From Streptomyces akebiae (lineage in GTDB: Bacteria > Actinomycetota > Actinomycetes > Streptomycetales > Streptomycetaceae): a DNA stretch of 64,000 bases. A program made the translations under genes and the position numbers. The notes below the pieces were generated by a model. It was not told the origin of the DNA. It did no database searches and worked only from the letters and a program-made list of their open reading frames with translations. The stretch spans positions 124,001 to 188,000 of the forward strand of contig NZ_CP080647.1 in NCBI RefSeq assembly GCF_019599145.1. Direction: 5' to 3'. Of the stretch, positions 55,830-64,000 are shown one piece after another; position 1 is the stretch's first letter; each line of letters starts with the position of its first letter.

Positions 55830-55859
55830 GGCGGTACGCCTCCTTTCACGGTCTGCGCT

Positions 55860-56591
55860 TCACAGCCTGCGCAGCCAGTGGTCCGTGACTCCGTGCAGCG
55901 CCTGTCCGGCGGGCTCGATGTGTGCGTCGTCCAGTCGCCAGGTGAGTTTGTCGACCACGCCGACCACTCCGTCGACCTGGCGGGTCATGGAGACGGCGAT
56001 CTCCGTCTCGCTCTTGCGTTCCATGTGGCCGGAGAGGGTGACGACGCCCTGGTCCACCGCCACGTCGATGCTGTGCGGGGCCAGCCACAGGGTGCGCGCC
56101 AGCACTTCCCGGATCACCATGTCGCGGATCTCGTCGTCGGGCCGCAGGAAGACCTGGAGCAGGTCGCGCCGGGTCACGATGCCGACGAGGCGCTCCTCCT
56201 CGTCCACGACGGGCAGCCGCTCCACGCGGTGCTGAGCCATGGTCCGGGCGGCCTCGACGACGGTGTCCTCGGCGTGCACGGTGATCGGCGGCTCGGTCAT
56301 CAGCCGGCCGGCGCTACGGGCTCGCGCCTTGGCGGCCTGCCGTCGTGCCCGGTGGGTCAGCGGGGCGAGGCGGAGGCGCCGGGGCGGCTCGTACGGGTCG
56401 GGGGTCTCCGCCTGCCGGGCCATCAGATCGGTCTCGGAGATGACCCCGATGACCTTCTCGTCGTCGTCGACCACCGGCAGTCCGCTGATCCGGTGGTCGG
56501 CGAGCAGCCGCGCGACCTCCTTGAACGGGGTGTCGTACGTGGCACGGACGACGTCCGTCGTCATCACGGAGCCGACCTTGTCGTGCTTCAT
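55860..56591 (-). CDS. CBS-pair plus BON-domain protein
   Basis: A 243-residue protein with CBS motifs (about 3-60 and 95-150) separated by a longer basic linker, and a BON domain (about 165-225, HSIDVAVDQGVVTLSGHMER). It is the most divergent of the three CBS/BON paralogues here. GGAGGGAACAGAG precedes ATG 56591. It lies 20 bp after the acyl-CoA synthetase stop and probably forms one unit with that gene and the flavodoxin gene. Confidence 0.9.
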   Translation of the reverse strand: MKHDKVGSVMTTDVVRATYDTPFKEVARLLADHRISGLPVVDDDEKVIGVISETDLMARQAETPDPYEPPRRLRLAPLTHRARRQAAKARARSAGRLMTEPPITVHAEDTVVEAARTMAQHRVERLPVVDEEERLVGIVTRRDLLQVFLRPDDEIRDMVIREVLARTLWLAPHSIDVAVDQGVVTLSGHMERKSETEIAVSMTRQVDGVVGVVDKLTWRLDDAHIEPAGQALHGVTDHWLRRL

Positions 56592-56611
56592 CTCTGTTCC
56601 CTCCTCAGCCC

Positions 56612-59302
56612 TCAGCGAAGGCGCCGCAGATAGGGGTCATGGGGCCTGCGGGGCAGCAGGCGTACCCGCGCGTCGAGCACGGAGACTCCGGCCGAGGTCG
56701 CGAGCACGGGGTTGAAGTCGGCCTCGGCGAGCTGCGGCAGGTCGGCCGCCATGCGGGACAGGCCCAGCAGCAGCCGTTCCAGGCGTTCGAGGTCGACCGG
56801 TCCGCTGCCGCGTGCCCCGAACAGCAGCGGGGCGCAGCGCGGGGCGGTGATCAGGTCGTGGACGTCGTGGTCGGTGAGCGGGGCGAGCCGGGCGGCGTGG
56901 TCGCCGAGGACTTCGGTGGCGGTGCCGCCGAGTCCGAACAGCACGAGCGGGCCGAAGACCTCGTCCTGGACGACACCGGCGAACAGTTCGGTGCCGCGTG
57001 GGGCGAGCGGCTGGACGACGACGCCGTCCATCAGGTCGCCGAACCGGGTCTCGAAGTCGCGGAAGGCGGCGCGGACCTGGGAGTCGCCCTGGAGATCGAG
57101 GTGGACCGCGCGCTGTTCGCTCTTGTGCACGAGGCCCGGCCAGTGTGCCTTCATGACCACCCGGCCGTCGGGGCCGCGCAGCCGGTCGGCGGCGAGGACG
57201 GCGGCGTCCTCGGTCTCGGCCCAGGCCCAGGGGATCTGCGGGATGCCGTAGCAGGACAGCAGGTCGGCGCAGGTGCGCGGGTCGAGCCAGCCGCCTTCCG
57301 GATGGGCGGCGAGGAACGTCTCGGCCAGGTCGTGGGCGCGCTGGGCGTCGACGCCGCCCAGGTCCGGCACCGTTCCGGCGGGGCGGGCGAGCCAGGCGTT
57401 GCGGCGGGCGGCGTGGGCCAGGGCCCGGGCCGCGGCCTGGGGTTCGGCGTAGGACGGGACGGTGCCGCCGCCGGTGGTGGGCAGCAGCCGGACCGGAAGG
57501 TCCTGTTCGAGGCGTACCGCGGCGACCGGCTTGGTCCGGGGACCCCGGGCGTCGGTGAGTGCCCTGACGAGGTCGTCGCCGGTGGCCGCGGCGACCGCCG
57601 TGGGAACGAGGGCCAGCAGCACGGCGTCGATCCCGCCGTTCCGCAGGACCCGTTCCACGCAGTCCTTGAGCTGTTCCTCCGTGACGGCGGCGGTGGCGTC
57701 GACGGGGTTGCCGACGGAGGCGCCGCCGGGCAGCAGGGTGAGCAGGTCGTCGACGAGTTCGGGGGCGAACGCCGGAAGGAGCAGTCCGGCCTCCACACAG
57801 GCGTCGGCGGCCAGGACGCCGGCGCCTCCGGCGTTGGTGAGAACCGCGACGCGGAAGCCCTTCGGCAGGGGTTGGGAGTGCAGCAGGGCGGCGGTTTCCA
57901 GGAGTTCGCCGACCGAGCCGGTGGCGGTGACGCCGGCCTGGGTGAACAGGGCCCTGCGGGTCATGGTCGGGGTGGCGGCGGCCGTGTGCGAGGCGGCGGC
58001 CCGGCGCCCCGCCTCGGTGCGGCCCGCGTCGACGGTGAGCACCGGCATACGGCGGGTCACCCGGCGCGCGGTGCGCGAGAACGCCCTGGGGTTGCCGAAG
58101 GACTCCAGGTGGAGCAGGGCGAGGTCGGTGCGGCCGTCGCTCTCCCACCACTGGAGCATGTCGTTGCCGCTGACGTCGTACTTGTCGCCGAGCGAGGCGA
58201 ACGAGGACACCCCGATGCCGAGCCGGGTCAGCCCGTCGAGCAGCGCGATGCCCACCCCGCCGGACTGCACGGCGACACCGGCGGTGCCGGGGCTCGGATG
58301 GCCGACGGCGAAGGTCGCGTCGAGGCGGACGGCGGGGTCGGTGTGGGAGATGCCCAGGCAGTTGGGGCCGACCAGGCGCATGCCGTGTGAGCGGCAGGCC
58401 GCCATCAGGGCCCGCGCCTGGTCGCGGTCCAGGCCCGCCGTCACGACGAGCAGGGCCCGTACGCCGGCCTTGCCGCACTCCTCGGCCGTGGCGGGGACCG
58501 CGGCGGCGGGTACGGCGACGACCGCGAGGTCGGGGGTGCGGGGCAGGGCGGAGACGGACGGGTGGCAGGGCACGCCGAAGACGGACGTGGCGGCGGGGTT
58601 CACCGCGAACAGCCGTCCGGTGAAGCCGCCGGTCCGCAGGTGGTGCAGGACGGCACGTCCCACGGAGCCCGGCTTGCGGCCGGCGCCGATCACGGCGACG
58701 GTACGGGGTCGCAGCAGCGGCTCCAGGCTGGCGACGTCGGCGGCCCGGCCGCGGGCCTCGACGGCCGTGAGGTAGGTGTCGTCCTCGGTCAGGGCGATGG
58801 TGCAGCGCACCTCGGGGCCGTCGAAGCTGCGGGACATGTGCAGCCCGAGGTCGGAGAAGAGCCGGAGCACCTCGCTGTTCTCGCTGAGCGCGTCGGCGGT
58901 GAAGGTGACGATCCCCTCCGCGCGGGCGGCCGAGACGAGGTGTTCGATCAGCAGGGTTCCGACGCCCCGGTGGTGCAGTCCGTCGGCGACCGCGATGGAG
59001 ATCTCGGCGGTGGCGGTGTCCTCACCGGTCTCGTACTCGGCGAGGCCGATCACCTGGCCCTCTCGCTCCGCCAGCAGCGCCCGGTAGCCCGGACGAGGTG
59101 GGGCGCAGGCCCGGTCCGCCGCCAGCTCGGCGGAACGCCGGCTCGCCGCGAAGAACCGCAGCCGCAGATTCTCCGGGGACATCTCCTCGTAGAGTCCTTG
59201 CAGCTGCTCGTGATCGCCTCGCTCCACGGCCCGGATGCGCACGGTCGTGCCGTCCGCGAGCAGGGCGTGGACAGGGGGGCGGCTGAGCAGGTCGTCCGTC
59301 AT
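56612..59302 (-). CDS. GNAT acetyltransferase fused to NDP-forming acyl-CoA synthetase
   Basis: An 896-residue fusion. The N-terminal GNAT domain (about 18-180) includes HHRGVGTLLIEHLVSAARAE. An ADP-forming acetyl-CoA synthetase-like region follows: CoA-binding Rossmann domain (VAVIGAGRKPGSVGRAV, about 205), ligase domains with VGPNCLGISH and VLTNAGGAGVLAADA, and an ATP-grasp domain (MKAHWPGLVHKSEQRAV, about 720). Proteins of this organisation act as lysine acetyltransferases regulated through the synthetase-like part. GGAGGAGAACCTGCC precedes ATG 59302. A stress-type 16-bp box lies 84 bp upstream. Confidence 0.92.
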   Translation of the reverse strand: MTDDLLSRPPVHALLADGTTVRIRAVERGDHEQLQGLYEEMSPENLRLRFFAASRRSAELAADRACAPPRPGYRALLAEREGQVIGLAEYETGEDTATAEISIAVADGLHHRGVGTLLIEHLVSAARAEGIVTFTADALSENSEVLRLFSDLGLHMSRSFDGPEVRCTIALTEDDTYLTAVEARGRAADVASLEPLLRPRTVAVIGAGRKPGSVGRAVLHHLRTGGFTGRLFAVNPAATSVFGVPCHPSVSALPRTPDLAVVAVPAAAVPATAEECGKAGVRALLVVTAGLDRDQARALMAACRSHGMRLVGPNCLGISHTDPAVRLDATFAVGHPSPGTAGVAVQSGGVGIALLDGLTRLGIGVSSFASLGDKYDVSGNDMLQWWESDGRTDLALLHLESFGNPRAFSRTARRVTRRMPVLTVDAGRTEAGRRAAASHTAAATPTMTRRALFTQAGVTATGSVGELLETAALLHSQPLPKGFRVAVLTNAGGAGVLAADACVEAGLLLPAFAPELVDDLLTLLPGGASVGNPVDATAAVTEEQLKDCVERVLRNGGIDAVLLALVPTAVAAATGDDLVRALTDARGPRTKPVAAVRLEQDLPVRLLPTTGGGTVPSYAEPQAAARALAHAARRNAWLARPAGTVPDLGGVDAQRAHDLAETFLAAHPEGGWLDPRTCADLLSCYGIPQIPWAWAETEDAAVLAADRLRGPDGRVVMKAHWPGLVHKSEQRAVHLDLQGDSQVRAAFRDFETRFGDLMDGVVVQPLAPRGTELFAGVVQDEVFGPLVLFGLGGTATEVLGDHAARLAPLTDHDVHDLITAPRCAPLLFGARGSGPVDLERLERLLLGLSRMAADLPQLAEADFNPVLATSAGVSVLDARVRLLPRRPHDPYLRRLR

Positions 59303-60353
59303 GGCAGGTTCTCCTCCGGGCCGGTGACACTTCGAGCATCCAGCGGACCGGGAGGTGGTCCCATGGGCTGTCCGGGGGCGTGTATGGGGCCGGTCGGCCC
59401 TGACCGGACGAGTCCGACGGCCCGGGAGCGCCATGGCACCCCGGCAGTGGCCGACGTCCTCGCCCTGGTTCTGTCGGCGGAGTGCGAGGTTCGGTCGGTC
59501 TTCGGGGTCCGGGCGGGAGCGGAGGATGCGCCCGGCTGCGGCGGTGGTGGCCCAGTGCCGCGTCCACCTCGCGGGCCGTGGGCCGGCGCTCCGGCTCCTT
59601 CGCCAGACAGCGGCCGAGCAGCGCCCGCAGTTCGGCGTCCGCGACACCGTCCAGTCCGGGCTCGTCGTGGACGGTGCGGTACGGCAACGCGTCCAAGGCG
59701 CCGGTACCGAACGGCGGGCGTCCCGTGGCCGCGTACGCCAGCACGCACCCCAGGGAGAAGACATCGCTCGACGAGCCCACCCGCTGCGCCCGCGCCTGCT
59801 CGGGAGAGAGGAAACCGGGGGTGCCGACCACCATGTCGTCCGAGGTCAGCTCGGTCTCGTCGGCCGCCGTCGGGCGGGCGATGCCGAAGTCGATCAGGCG
59901 CGGTCCGTCGAGGGCGAGCAGGACGTTGCCCGGCTTGACATCCCGGTGGACCAGACCCGCCCCGTGCACGGCGGCCAGGGCTCCCGCCAGTACCTTGCCC
60001 AGCACCCGTACCGCACGGTCCGGCAGCGGGCCGCAGGCCGCGACCGCCTCCTCCAGGGCAGGTCCGGGCACGAACGCGGTGGCCAGCCAGGGCGCGGCCG
60101 CCTCCGTGTCGGCGCCCACCACCCTCACCACCCAGGGGCTGTCGACCTGTCCGGCGACGGACGCCTCACGGCGGAAGCGAGCCCGGAACTCGGCCTGGTC
60201 GGCGTACTCGGGCTGGATCACCTTCACCGCGGCCAGGTCGCCGGTCCCGGTGCGAGCCAGATAGACGACGCCCATGCCGCCGGCTCCCAGACGACCCAGG
60301 AGGCGGTTGCCGCCGAGGCGGGAGGGGTCGGTGGGCAGCAGTCGTTCCATCAT
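59022..60353 (-). CDS. Serine/threonine protein kinase (3' end overlaps the next gene)
   Basis: A PknB-type kinase domain fills about residues 12-270. The glycine loop is LGRLGAGGMGVVYLAR, the catalytic loop HRDVKPGNVLL, and the rest includes DFGIARP, GTPGFLSPEQ and SSDVFSLGCVLAY. No transmembrane segment is seen. The frame then continues through a Pro/Arg-rich stretch without a stop and ends at 59022, overlapping the acetyltransferase start by 281 bp. That is unusual: the true end may lie earlier, with a frameshift somewhere after about 59560. ATG 60353 overlaps the stop of the lipoprotein gene (ATGA), so the pair is coupled and the lipoprotein may be a sensor or substrate partner. Confidence 0.85.
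   Translation of the reverse strand: MMERLLPTDPSRLGGNRLLGRLGAGGMGVVYLARTGTGDLAAVKVIQPEYADQAEFRARFRREASVAGQVDSPWVVRVVGADTEAAAPWLATAFVPGPALEEAVAACGPLPDRAVRVLGKVLAGALAAVHGAGLVHRDVKPGNVLLALDGPRLIDFGIARPTAADETELTSDDMVVGTPGFLSPEQARAQRVGSSSDVFSLGCVLAYAATGRPPFGTGALDALPYRTVHDEPGLDGVADAELRALLGRCLAKEPERRPTAREVDAALGHHRRSRAHPPLPPGPRRPTEPRTPPTEPGRGRRPLPGCHGAPGPSDSSGQGRPAPYTPPDSPWDHLPVRWMLEVSPARRRTCHDGRPAQPPPCPRPARGRHDRAHPGRGARRSRAAARTLRGDVPGESAAAVLRGEPAFRRAGGGPGLRPTSSGLPGAAGGARGPGDRPRRVRDR
59386..59401. promoter_or_regulatory. Stress-island inverted repeat, site F
   Basis: GGGGCCGGTCGGCCCT lies 84 bp upstream of the GNAT/acyl-CoA synthetase start. A looser GGACC/GGTCC pair flanks 59344-59360. Confidence 0.55.
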
Positions 60354-61248
60354 TCGCCGCCCTTCTTGTCCTCGACGCCCGGGCTGTAGGAAGGGGCGGC
60401 CGGGTCGGGTGAGGACGAACCGGCCCCGCTGGGGCTGCCGATCGCCTCCTGTACCCGCAGCAGCATCCGGACCATGACGTCCGCCTCGTTCCTGGTGGCT
60501 TCCTGCCGTCCGCACACGGACGTGGAGACCACGACCGAGCCGAACACGGACTGCGTCCACGTGTACTGGTACGGGCCGCCCCTGGTGTCGCTGACGCATG
60601 TGCCCGTCTCCGACAGCGAGTCGTCGCTGGTCGTGTTGGCGTTCTCGCCCCACGCGACGGCGACGGAGGAGAGACCGGTCAACCGCTCGCCCGGCCGCAG
60701 TGTCTGGTCGGGCAGGTGACGGCCTCCTCCAGCATCCCGGCCTGCTCCCAGACCGCGTCCAGCGCCGTCCGGTGCACCGTGACCGTGGTCGAGAACCGCG
60801 CCGACGCCTCGGTACCTTCCAGGGGCACGTCGAAATGGCGGGTGAGCGTGGCCAGTACGTCCTTCGGCAGGCTCGACCGCCGCCATGCGCAGTCCTCGCC
60901 CGGCACGGCCCAGGTGTCCGGATCGCTCTCGTACGGCGTCGCCGGTACCGTCCCCGCTCCGAAGAAGTCCGGATCGGCGATGACCTTCCGCACCAGCGCC
61001 CGCGCCTCGGCCGCGGTGTGCGGCTGCTTCGACGGGTCCGCCGTCTCGGTCGGCGAGGCGGCGGGCAGCGCGGCACCGGCGTCGCTTCCCGTGCCCGTGT
61101 CCCCGGCGGTCCCGCTGCCGCCGCCCTCGGGACTCGACGTCCCCGTCGTCTCCCCGGCCGGACCGCTGCCGCCGCCCGTGCAGCCGGCCAGCAGCACGGC
61201 GCAGATCATCACGCCTCCGCAGACCAGTCGTGCCCTCGCATGCGTCAC
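60350..61248 (-). pseudogene. Secreted lipoprotein gene with an apparent one-base frameshift
   Basis: The upstream part starts at GTG 61248 after CGGAGAGATC. It encodes a lipoprotein signal with lipobox LLAGC, a Ser/Gly/Thr-rich linker, and a folded part with HTAAEARALVRKVIADPDFF and TAWAVPGEDC-like sequence. Near 60710-60712 the frame is lost. Sense continues in another frame as PDQTLRPGERLTGLSSVAVA and on to ATRNEADVMVRMLLRVQEAI, ending at 60350 by overlap with the kinase start. Adding one base in the three-G run would give a coherent protein of about 299 residues. A sequencing error is as likely as a real mutation. Function unknown. Confidence 0.7.
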
Positions 61249-61447
61249 GATCTCTCCGCTCGTCGCGGTACTCGTCCTCAGGAACCGCGGGTGACCGCCG
61301 CCGCGAGCACCGGGGCGGCACCAGCCGTCGCATGCCTGTACCGATGTCTCCGCGGTACCGGAATGACGTTTCCCCCAACCCTCCATGTTCTCAAGGTAGT
61401 TCAGAATCCCAGGTCCATCGGGGATCGGGGGTGACGAAGGTCCGGGT

Positions 61448-61471
61448 GCCCGGGTGCCCGGACACCCGGGC
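61448..61471. terminator. Hairpin downstream of the GH65 gene
   Basis: Arms GCCCGGGTG (61448-61456) and CACCCGGGC (61463-61471) lie 74 bp past the GH65 stop on the minus strand. The rest of the 296-bp gap to the lipoprotein start shows no gene. Confidence 0.7.
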
Positions 61472-61544
61472 CGCTGCGGCCCGGGGAATCCCGGACGCAT
61501 GACCCGGCGGCCGTTCACGCTCCGGCGCCGCTCCGGCGGCTTCC

Positions 61545-63920
61545 TCAGTCGGGAAGGACGAGCGTGCGGGACTCCCCCGGCGCGACGGAGACGGTGCGGT
61601 CGGCGAGGGCGACGACGATCGGGTCGCGGTCGGAGTCGGGCACGGTGATGTGCAGCTGTCCGGAGCGCAGCCGCAGGTGCACGCCCCAGTGGCCCCGGTA
61701 ACGGATCGAGAACCCGAACTCGGACAGTTCCGGCATCGGTACGGGGTCGAGCCTCAGCGTGTCGCCGCGCGTCTCCAGTCCGGTCAGACCGCGCTGCACG
61801 AGGTCGAGGGTGCCCGCCATGGCGCCCAGGTGGATCCCCTCGCCGGTGGTGCCGCCCTGCAGGTCGGCGATGTCCCCGGCGAGCGCTTCCTGGACGAAGG
61901 TCCATGCCTCGGCGCGCCGTGCCCTGGCGAGCACCCAGCCGTGCACGAGGGCGCTGAGCGTGGAGCCGTGGGACGTACGGCCCAGGTAGTAGTCCACGGT
62001 GCGCCGCCAGGTCTCGTCGTCCAGCCGGTACCCGAGCCGGTCGAAGAGGGCGCGCAGTTCGGCGGGCGAGAAGAGAAGGCCGAGCATCAGCGCGTCGGCC
62101 TGCTTGGACGCCTTGTAGCGGTTGACGGTGTCGCCCTCGGCCTCCAGGATCCGGTCCAGCCGCCGGATGTCGCCGTACTTCGCCGTGTACGCCGCCCAGT
62201 CGAGTTCGGCGAGCTCGCCGTACCCCTCGAACTGGCTGATCACGCCGTCGTGGAAGGGCACGTGCAGGGAGCGGGAGACGTCCTCCCACAGTTCGAGTTC
62301 GCCGCCGTCGAAGCCGGTGCGGTCGGCGAGTTCGAGGCGGCGCGGCCGCGGGAGCGTCTGCAGCAGTTCACCGGCGCGGGCGAGAACCCAGGCGGCGGTG
62401 ACGTTGGTGTAGGCGTTGTCGTCGAGCCCCGGCCGGTCGGCGCCGGGGTAGGCCTCGTGGTACTCGTCGGGCCCGACGACACCACGGACGCGGTAGCGGC
62501 CGAGGCCCTCGTCCCAGGTGGCCGCGTTCGCCCAGAAGCGGGCGATCTGCAGCAGCATCTCGGCGCCCTTGGTGTGCAGGAACTCCGTGTCGCCGCCGGC
62601 CTCGTAGTACCGCCACACGTTGTAGGCGATGGCCGACCCCACGTGGTACTGGAGGTGCGAGTGGTCCGGCAGCCAGCGTCCCGAGCGCGGGTTGAGGTGC
62701 AGCTGCTGGGTCTCCTCCCGGCCGTCGCTCGCGCTCTGCCAGGGGTACATGGCACCGGTCCGCCCGATCTCCCGGGCCGCGGCCAGGGCCCGTTCCAGGC
62801 GGCGGTGGCGGTAGGTCAGCAGCGCCCGGGAGACCTCGGGGAAGTGCAGGTTCAGATAGGGCAGGACGAACAGTTCGTCCCAGAAGACGTGCCCGCGGTA
62901 GGCCTCTCCGTGCAGCCCGCGCGCGGGGACGCCGACGTCGAGGTCCGCGGTGTGCGGGGAGAGGGTCTGCAGGACGTGGAACAGGTGCAGCCGGAGGACG
63001 CGGCCGGCCTTCCCCGGCACCTCCAGGTCCGCCCGGCGCCACAGCAGGTCCCACGCGGTGAGGTGGGACTCCAGCAGCTCGTCGAAGCCGGGTGCGTGGC
63101 CGACCCGGTCGACGGCCGCCTGCAGCGGGTCGTCGATCGCCGGGTCGCGGGAGGTGAACAGGGAGACGGTCTTGTCCACGGTGACGGTGCGGCCGGGCGC
63201 GAGCGCGAGGCGGAACCGCTGGACCGCGCGCCGCCCCTGGTGGCGGGCCTCGGAGGTCTCGCCGTTCGCGCCGACCGTCCGTGCCGCCATGCCGATTCGG
63301 ATGTCCGAGGCGCTGGTGCGGCAGCGCAGCCACACGGTGTCGGCGTCCGCCGAGTCGGTGTGGACGTGCACGAGGTGCCGGGTCTCCAGGTCCCGGTAGC
63401 GCGCCACTCCGGTGTTGCGCACCCGGCCGTCCAGGGCGGCCTCCACCTCCAGTTCGCCCGTGAAGTCCTCGGCGGTGAACTCCGTGCGCATCGCCGCGAG
63501 ATGGGGATCCGCCATGTGCACCAGCCGCAGCTGCCGTATCCGCAGCCGACGGCCGGTGCCGACGCCGTACGTGGAACGGCGCTCCAGGAGGCCGGTCCCC
63601 GGGTCGAGCCCCAGGCTGTGGTCGAGGAGCCGGGGGCCGTCCGGGGTCAGCCAGTCCTCGCCGGCGAGGCGGAAGCGCAGCGGCAGCCAGTTGGGCAGGT
63701 TGACCATGTCCTCGTTCTCGACGTGGTGGCCCGCGACCTCGGAGGTGACCCGGTCGTAGCAGCCGGCCGCGTAGGTGCCCGGGTAGTGCACGGAGTCGGC
63801 GCCGCACTCGGGCAGTGCGCCACGGGTCGCGAAATAGCCGTTGCCGAGGGTGCACAGCGCTTCACGCAGGCCCTCCTGCCCCGGGTCGTATCCCTGGTAC
63901 TCCCAGATCCGATCGCGCAT
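61545..63920 (-). CDS. Glycoside hydrolase family 65 (disaccharide phosphorylase-type)
   Basis: A 791-residue enzyme of the maltose/trehalose/kojibiose phosphorylase family. The N-terminal super-sandwich domain (about 1-270, opening EGLREALCTLGNGYFATRGA) leads into the (alpha/alpha)6 barrel. That has HVFWDELFVLPYL, the catalytic-acid motif VVGPDEYHE with Glu at about 486, KQADALMLGLLF, and SHGSTLSALVHGW that lines the phosphate site. C-terminal beta domain about 715-791. It would release a sugar phosphate from a disaccharide using phosphate; which one is not evident. M. tuberculosis Rv2006 (DosR regulon) includes a GH65 part fused to a HAD phosphatase. Here GGAGGACCGG precedes ATG 63920, but the frame is open to the window edge, so an upstream extension cannot be excluded. 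Confidence 0.92.
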   Translation of the reverse strand: MRDRIWEYQGYDPGQEGLREALCTLGNGYFATRGALPECGADSVHYPGTYAAGCYDRVTSEVAGHHVENEDMVNLPNWLPLRFRLAGEDWLTPDGPRLLDHSLGLDPGTGLLERRSTYGVGTGRRLRIRQLRLVHMADPHLAAMRTEFTAEDFTGELEVEAALDGRVRNTGVARYRDLETRHLVHVHTDSADADTVWLRCRTSASDIRIGMAARTVGANGETSEARHQGRRAVQRFRLALAPGRTVTVDKTVSLFTSRDPAIDDPLQAAVDRVGHAPGFDELLESHLTAWDLLWRRADLEVPGKAGRVLRLHLFHVLQTLSPHTADLDVGVPARGLHGEAYRGHVFWDELFVLPYLNLHFPEVSRALLTYRHRRLERALAAAREIGRTGAMYPWQSASDGREETQQLHLNPRSGRWLPDHSHLQYHVGSAIAYNVWRYYEAGGDTEFLHTKGAEMLLQIARFWANAATWDEGLGRYRVRGVVGPDEYHEAYPGADRPGLDDNAYTNVTAAWVLARAGELLQTLPRPRRLELADRTGFDGGELELWEDVSRSLHVPFHDGVISQFEGYGELAELDWAAYTAKYGDIRRLDRILEAEGDTVNRYKASKQADALMLGLLFSPAELRALFDRLGYRLDDETWRRTVDYYLGRTSHGSTLSALVHGWVLARARRAEAWTFVQEALAGDIADLQGGTTGEGIHLGAMAGTLDLVQRGLTGLETRGDTLRLDPVPMPELSEFGFSIRYRGHWGVHLRLRSGQLHITVPDSDRDPIVVALADRTVSVAPGESRTLVLPD

Positions 63921-64000
63921 CCGGTCCTCCGATGCGTCGGGCTCCGCGAGGCCGCCTCGGCGGCGAAGCCGCGCGGAGCCCGTGGGCGTCCCGTCGTCGT

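Overview
The window is very GC-rich and densely packed, with GTG/TTG starts, strong AGGAGG-type ribosome binding sites and ATGA stop/start overlaps. Together with a conservon (sensor kinase, roadblock protein, DUF742 protein and small GTPase), SpoIIE-type phosphatase signalling and several actinobacterial stress families, this points to a Streptomyces or close relative. No tRNA, rRNA, CRISPR array, transposase or phage gene was seen.

Region 1 (1-5.5 kb) is tyrosine/homogentisate catabolism. It holds a 4-hydroxyphenylpyruvate dioxygenase cut by the left edge, an IclR regulator, and a divergent operon of homogentisate dioxygenase, an unassigned protein and fumarylacetoacetase. A promoter and an inverted-repeat operator candidate lie between the regulator and the operon. 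Region 2 (5.6-14.1 kb) is miscellaneous: katG, a glyoxalase-fold protein, a membrane protein, pntAB transhydrogenase and an orphan sugar-type binding lipoprotein. Region 3 (14.2-20.1 kb) is the conservon followed by a HELGH metalloprotease-like protein. Region 4 (20.6-30.1 kb) is a second aromatic-catabolic cluster: GntR regulator, NMT1-like binding protein, extradiol dioxygenase, FAH-family enzyme, MDR oxidoreductase and an aromatic-acid MFS permease. A SpoIIE/GAF phosphatase interrupts it. Five copies of the element GTG-YRYR-CAC (one degenerate) lie upstream of the GntR gene, the dioxygenase, the FAH gene and the permease, so these probably form one regulon.

Region 5 (31-64 kb) is a stress/dormancy island. 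Its gene families closely match the Mycobacterium tuberculosis DosR regulon: three tandem universal stress proteins, a CapA-like protein, an Rv2004c-like kinase, two Rv1733c-like membrane proteins, nicotinate phosphoribosyltransferase, an Rv1738-like DUF1876 protein, an HTH/PNPOx flavoprotein, three CBS/BON proteins, an Acg-like nitroreductase, a P-type ATPase, a GNAT/acyl-CoA synthetase fusion and a GH65 phosphorylase. A 16-bp inverted repeat (half-site NGG[A/C]CC, 4-bp core) recurs at six positions near their starts, but no DosR-type regulator is in view. The phosphofructokinase that opens the island has the residue pair expected of a PPi-dependent enzyme.

Embedded at 41.7-47.2 kb is a sulfide/persulfide detoxification module: rhodanese, type II sulfide:quinone oxidoreductase, persulfide dioxygenase-rhodanese, membrane rhodanese, TauE exporter and DUF302 protein. 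Four TACCCC/GGGGTA palindromes typical of CsoR/CstR operators mark its promoters; the regulator is not in the window. At 49.6-50.9 kb are remnants of a [NiFe] hydrogenase locus: the C-terminus of a large subunit, still preceded by a dormancy-type box, and a hypD broken by a 23-nt duplication and further frameshifts. The lipoprotein gene at 60.35-61.25 kb also carries an apparent one-base frameshift.
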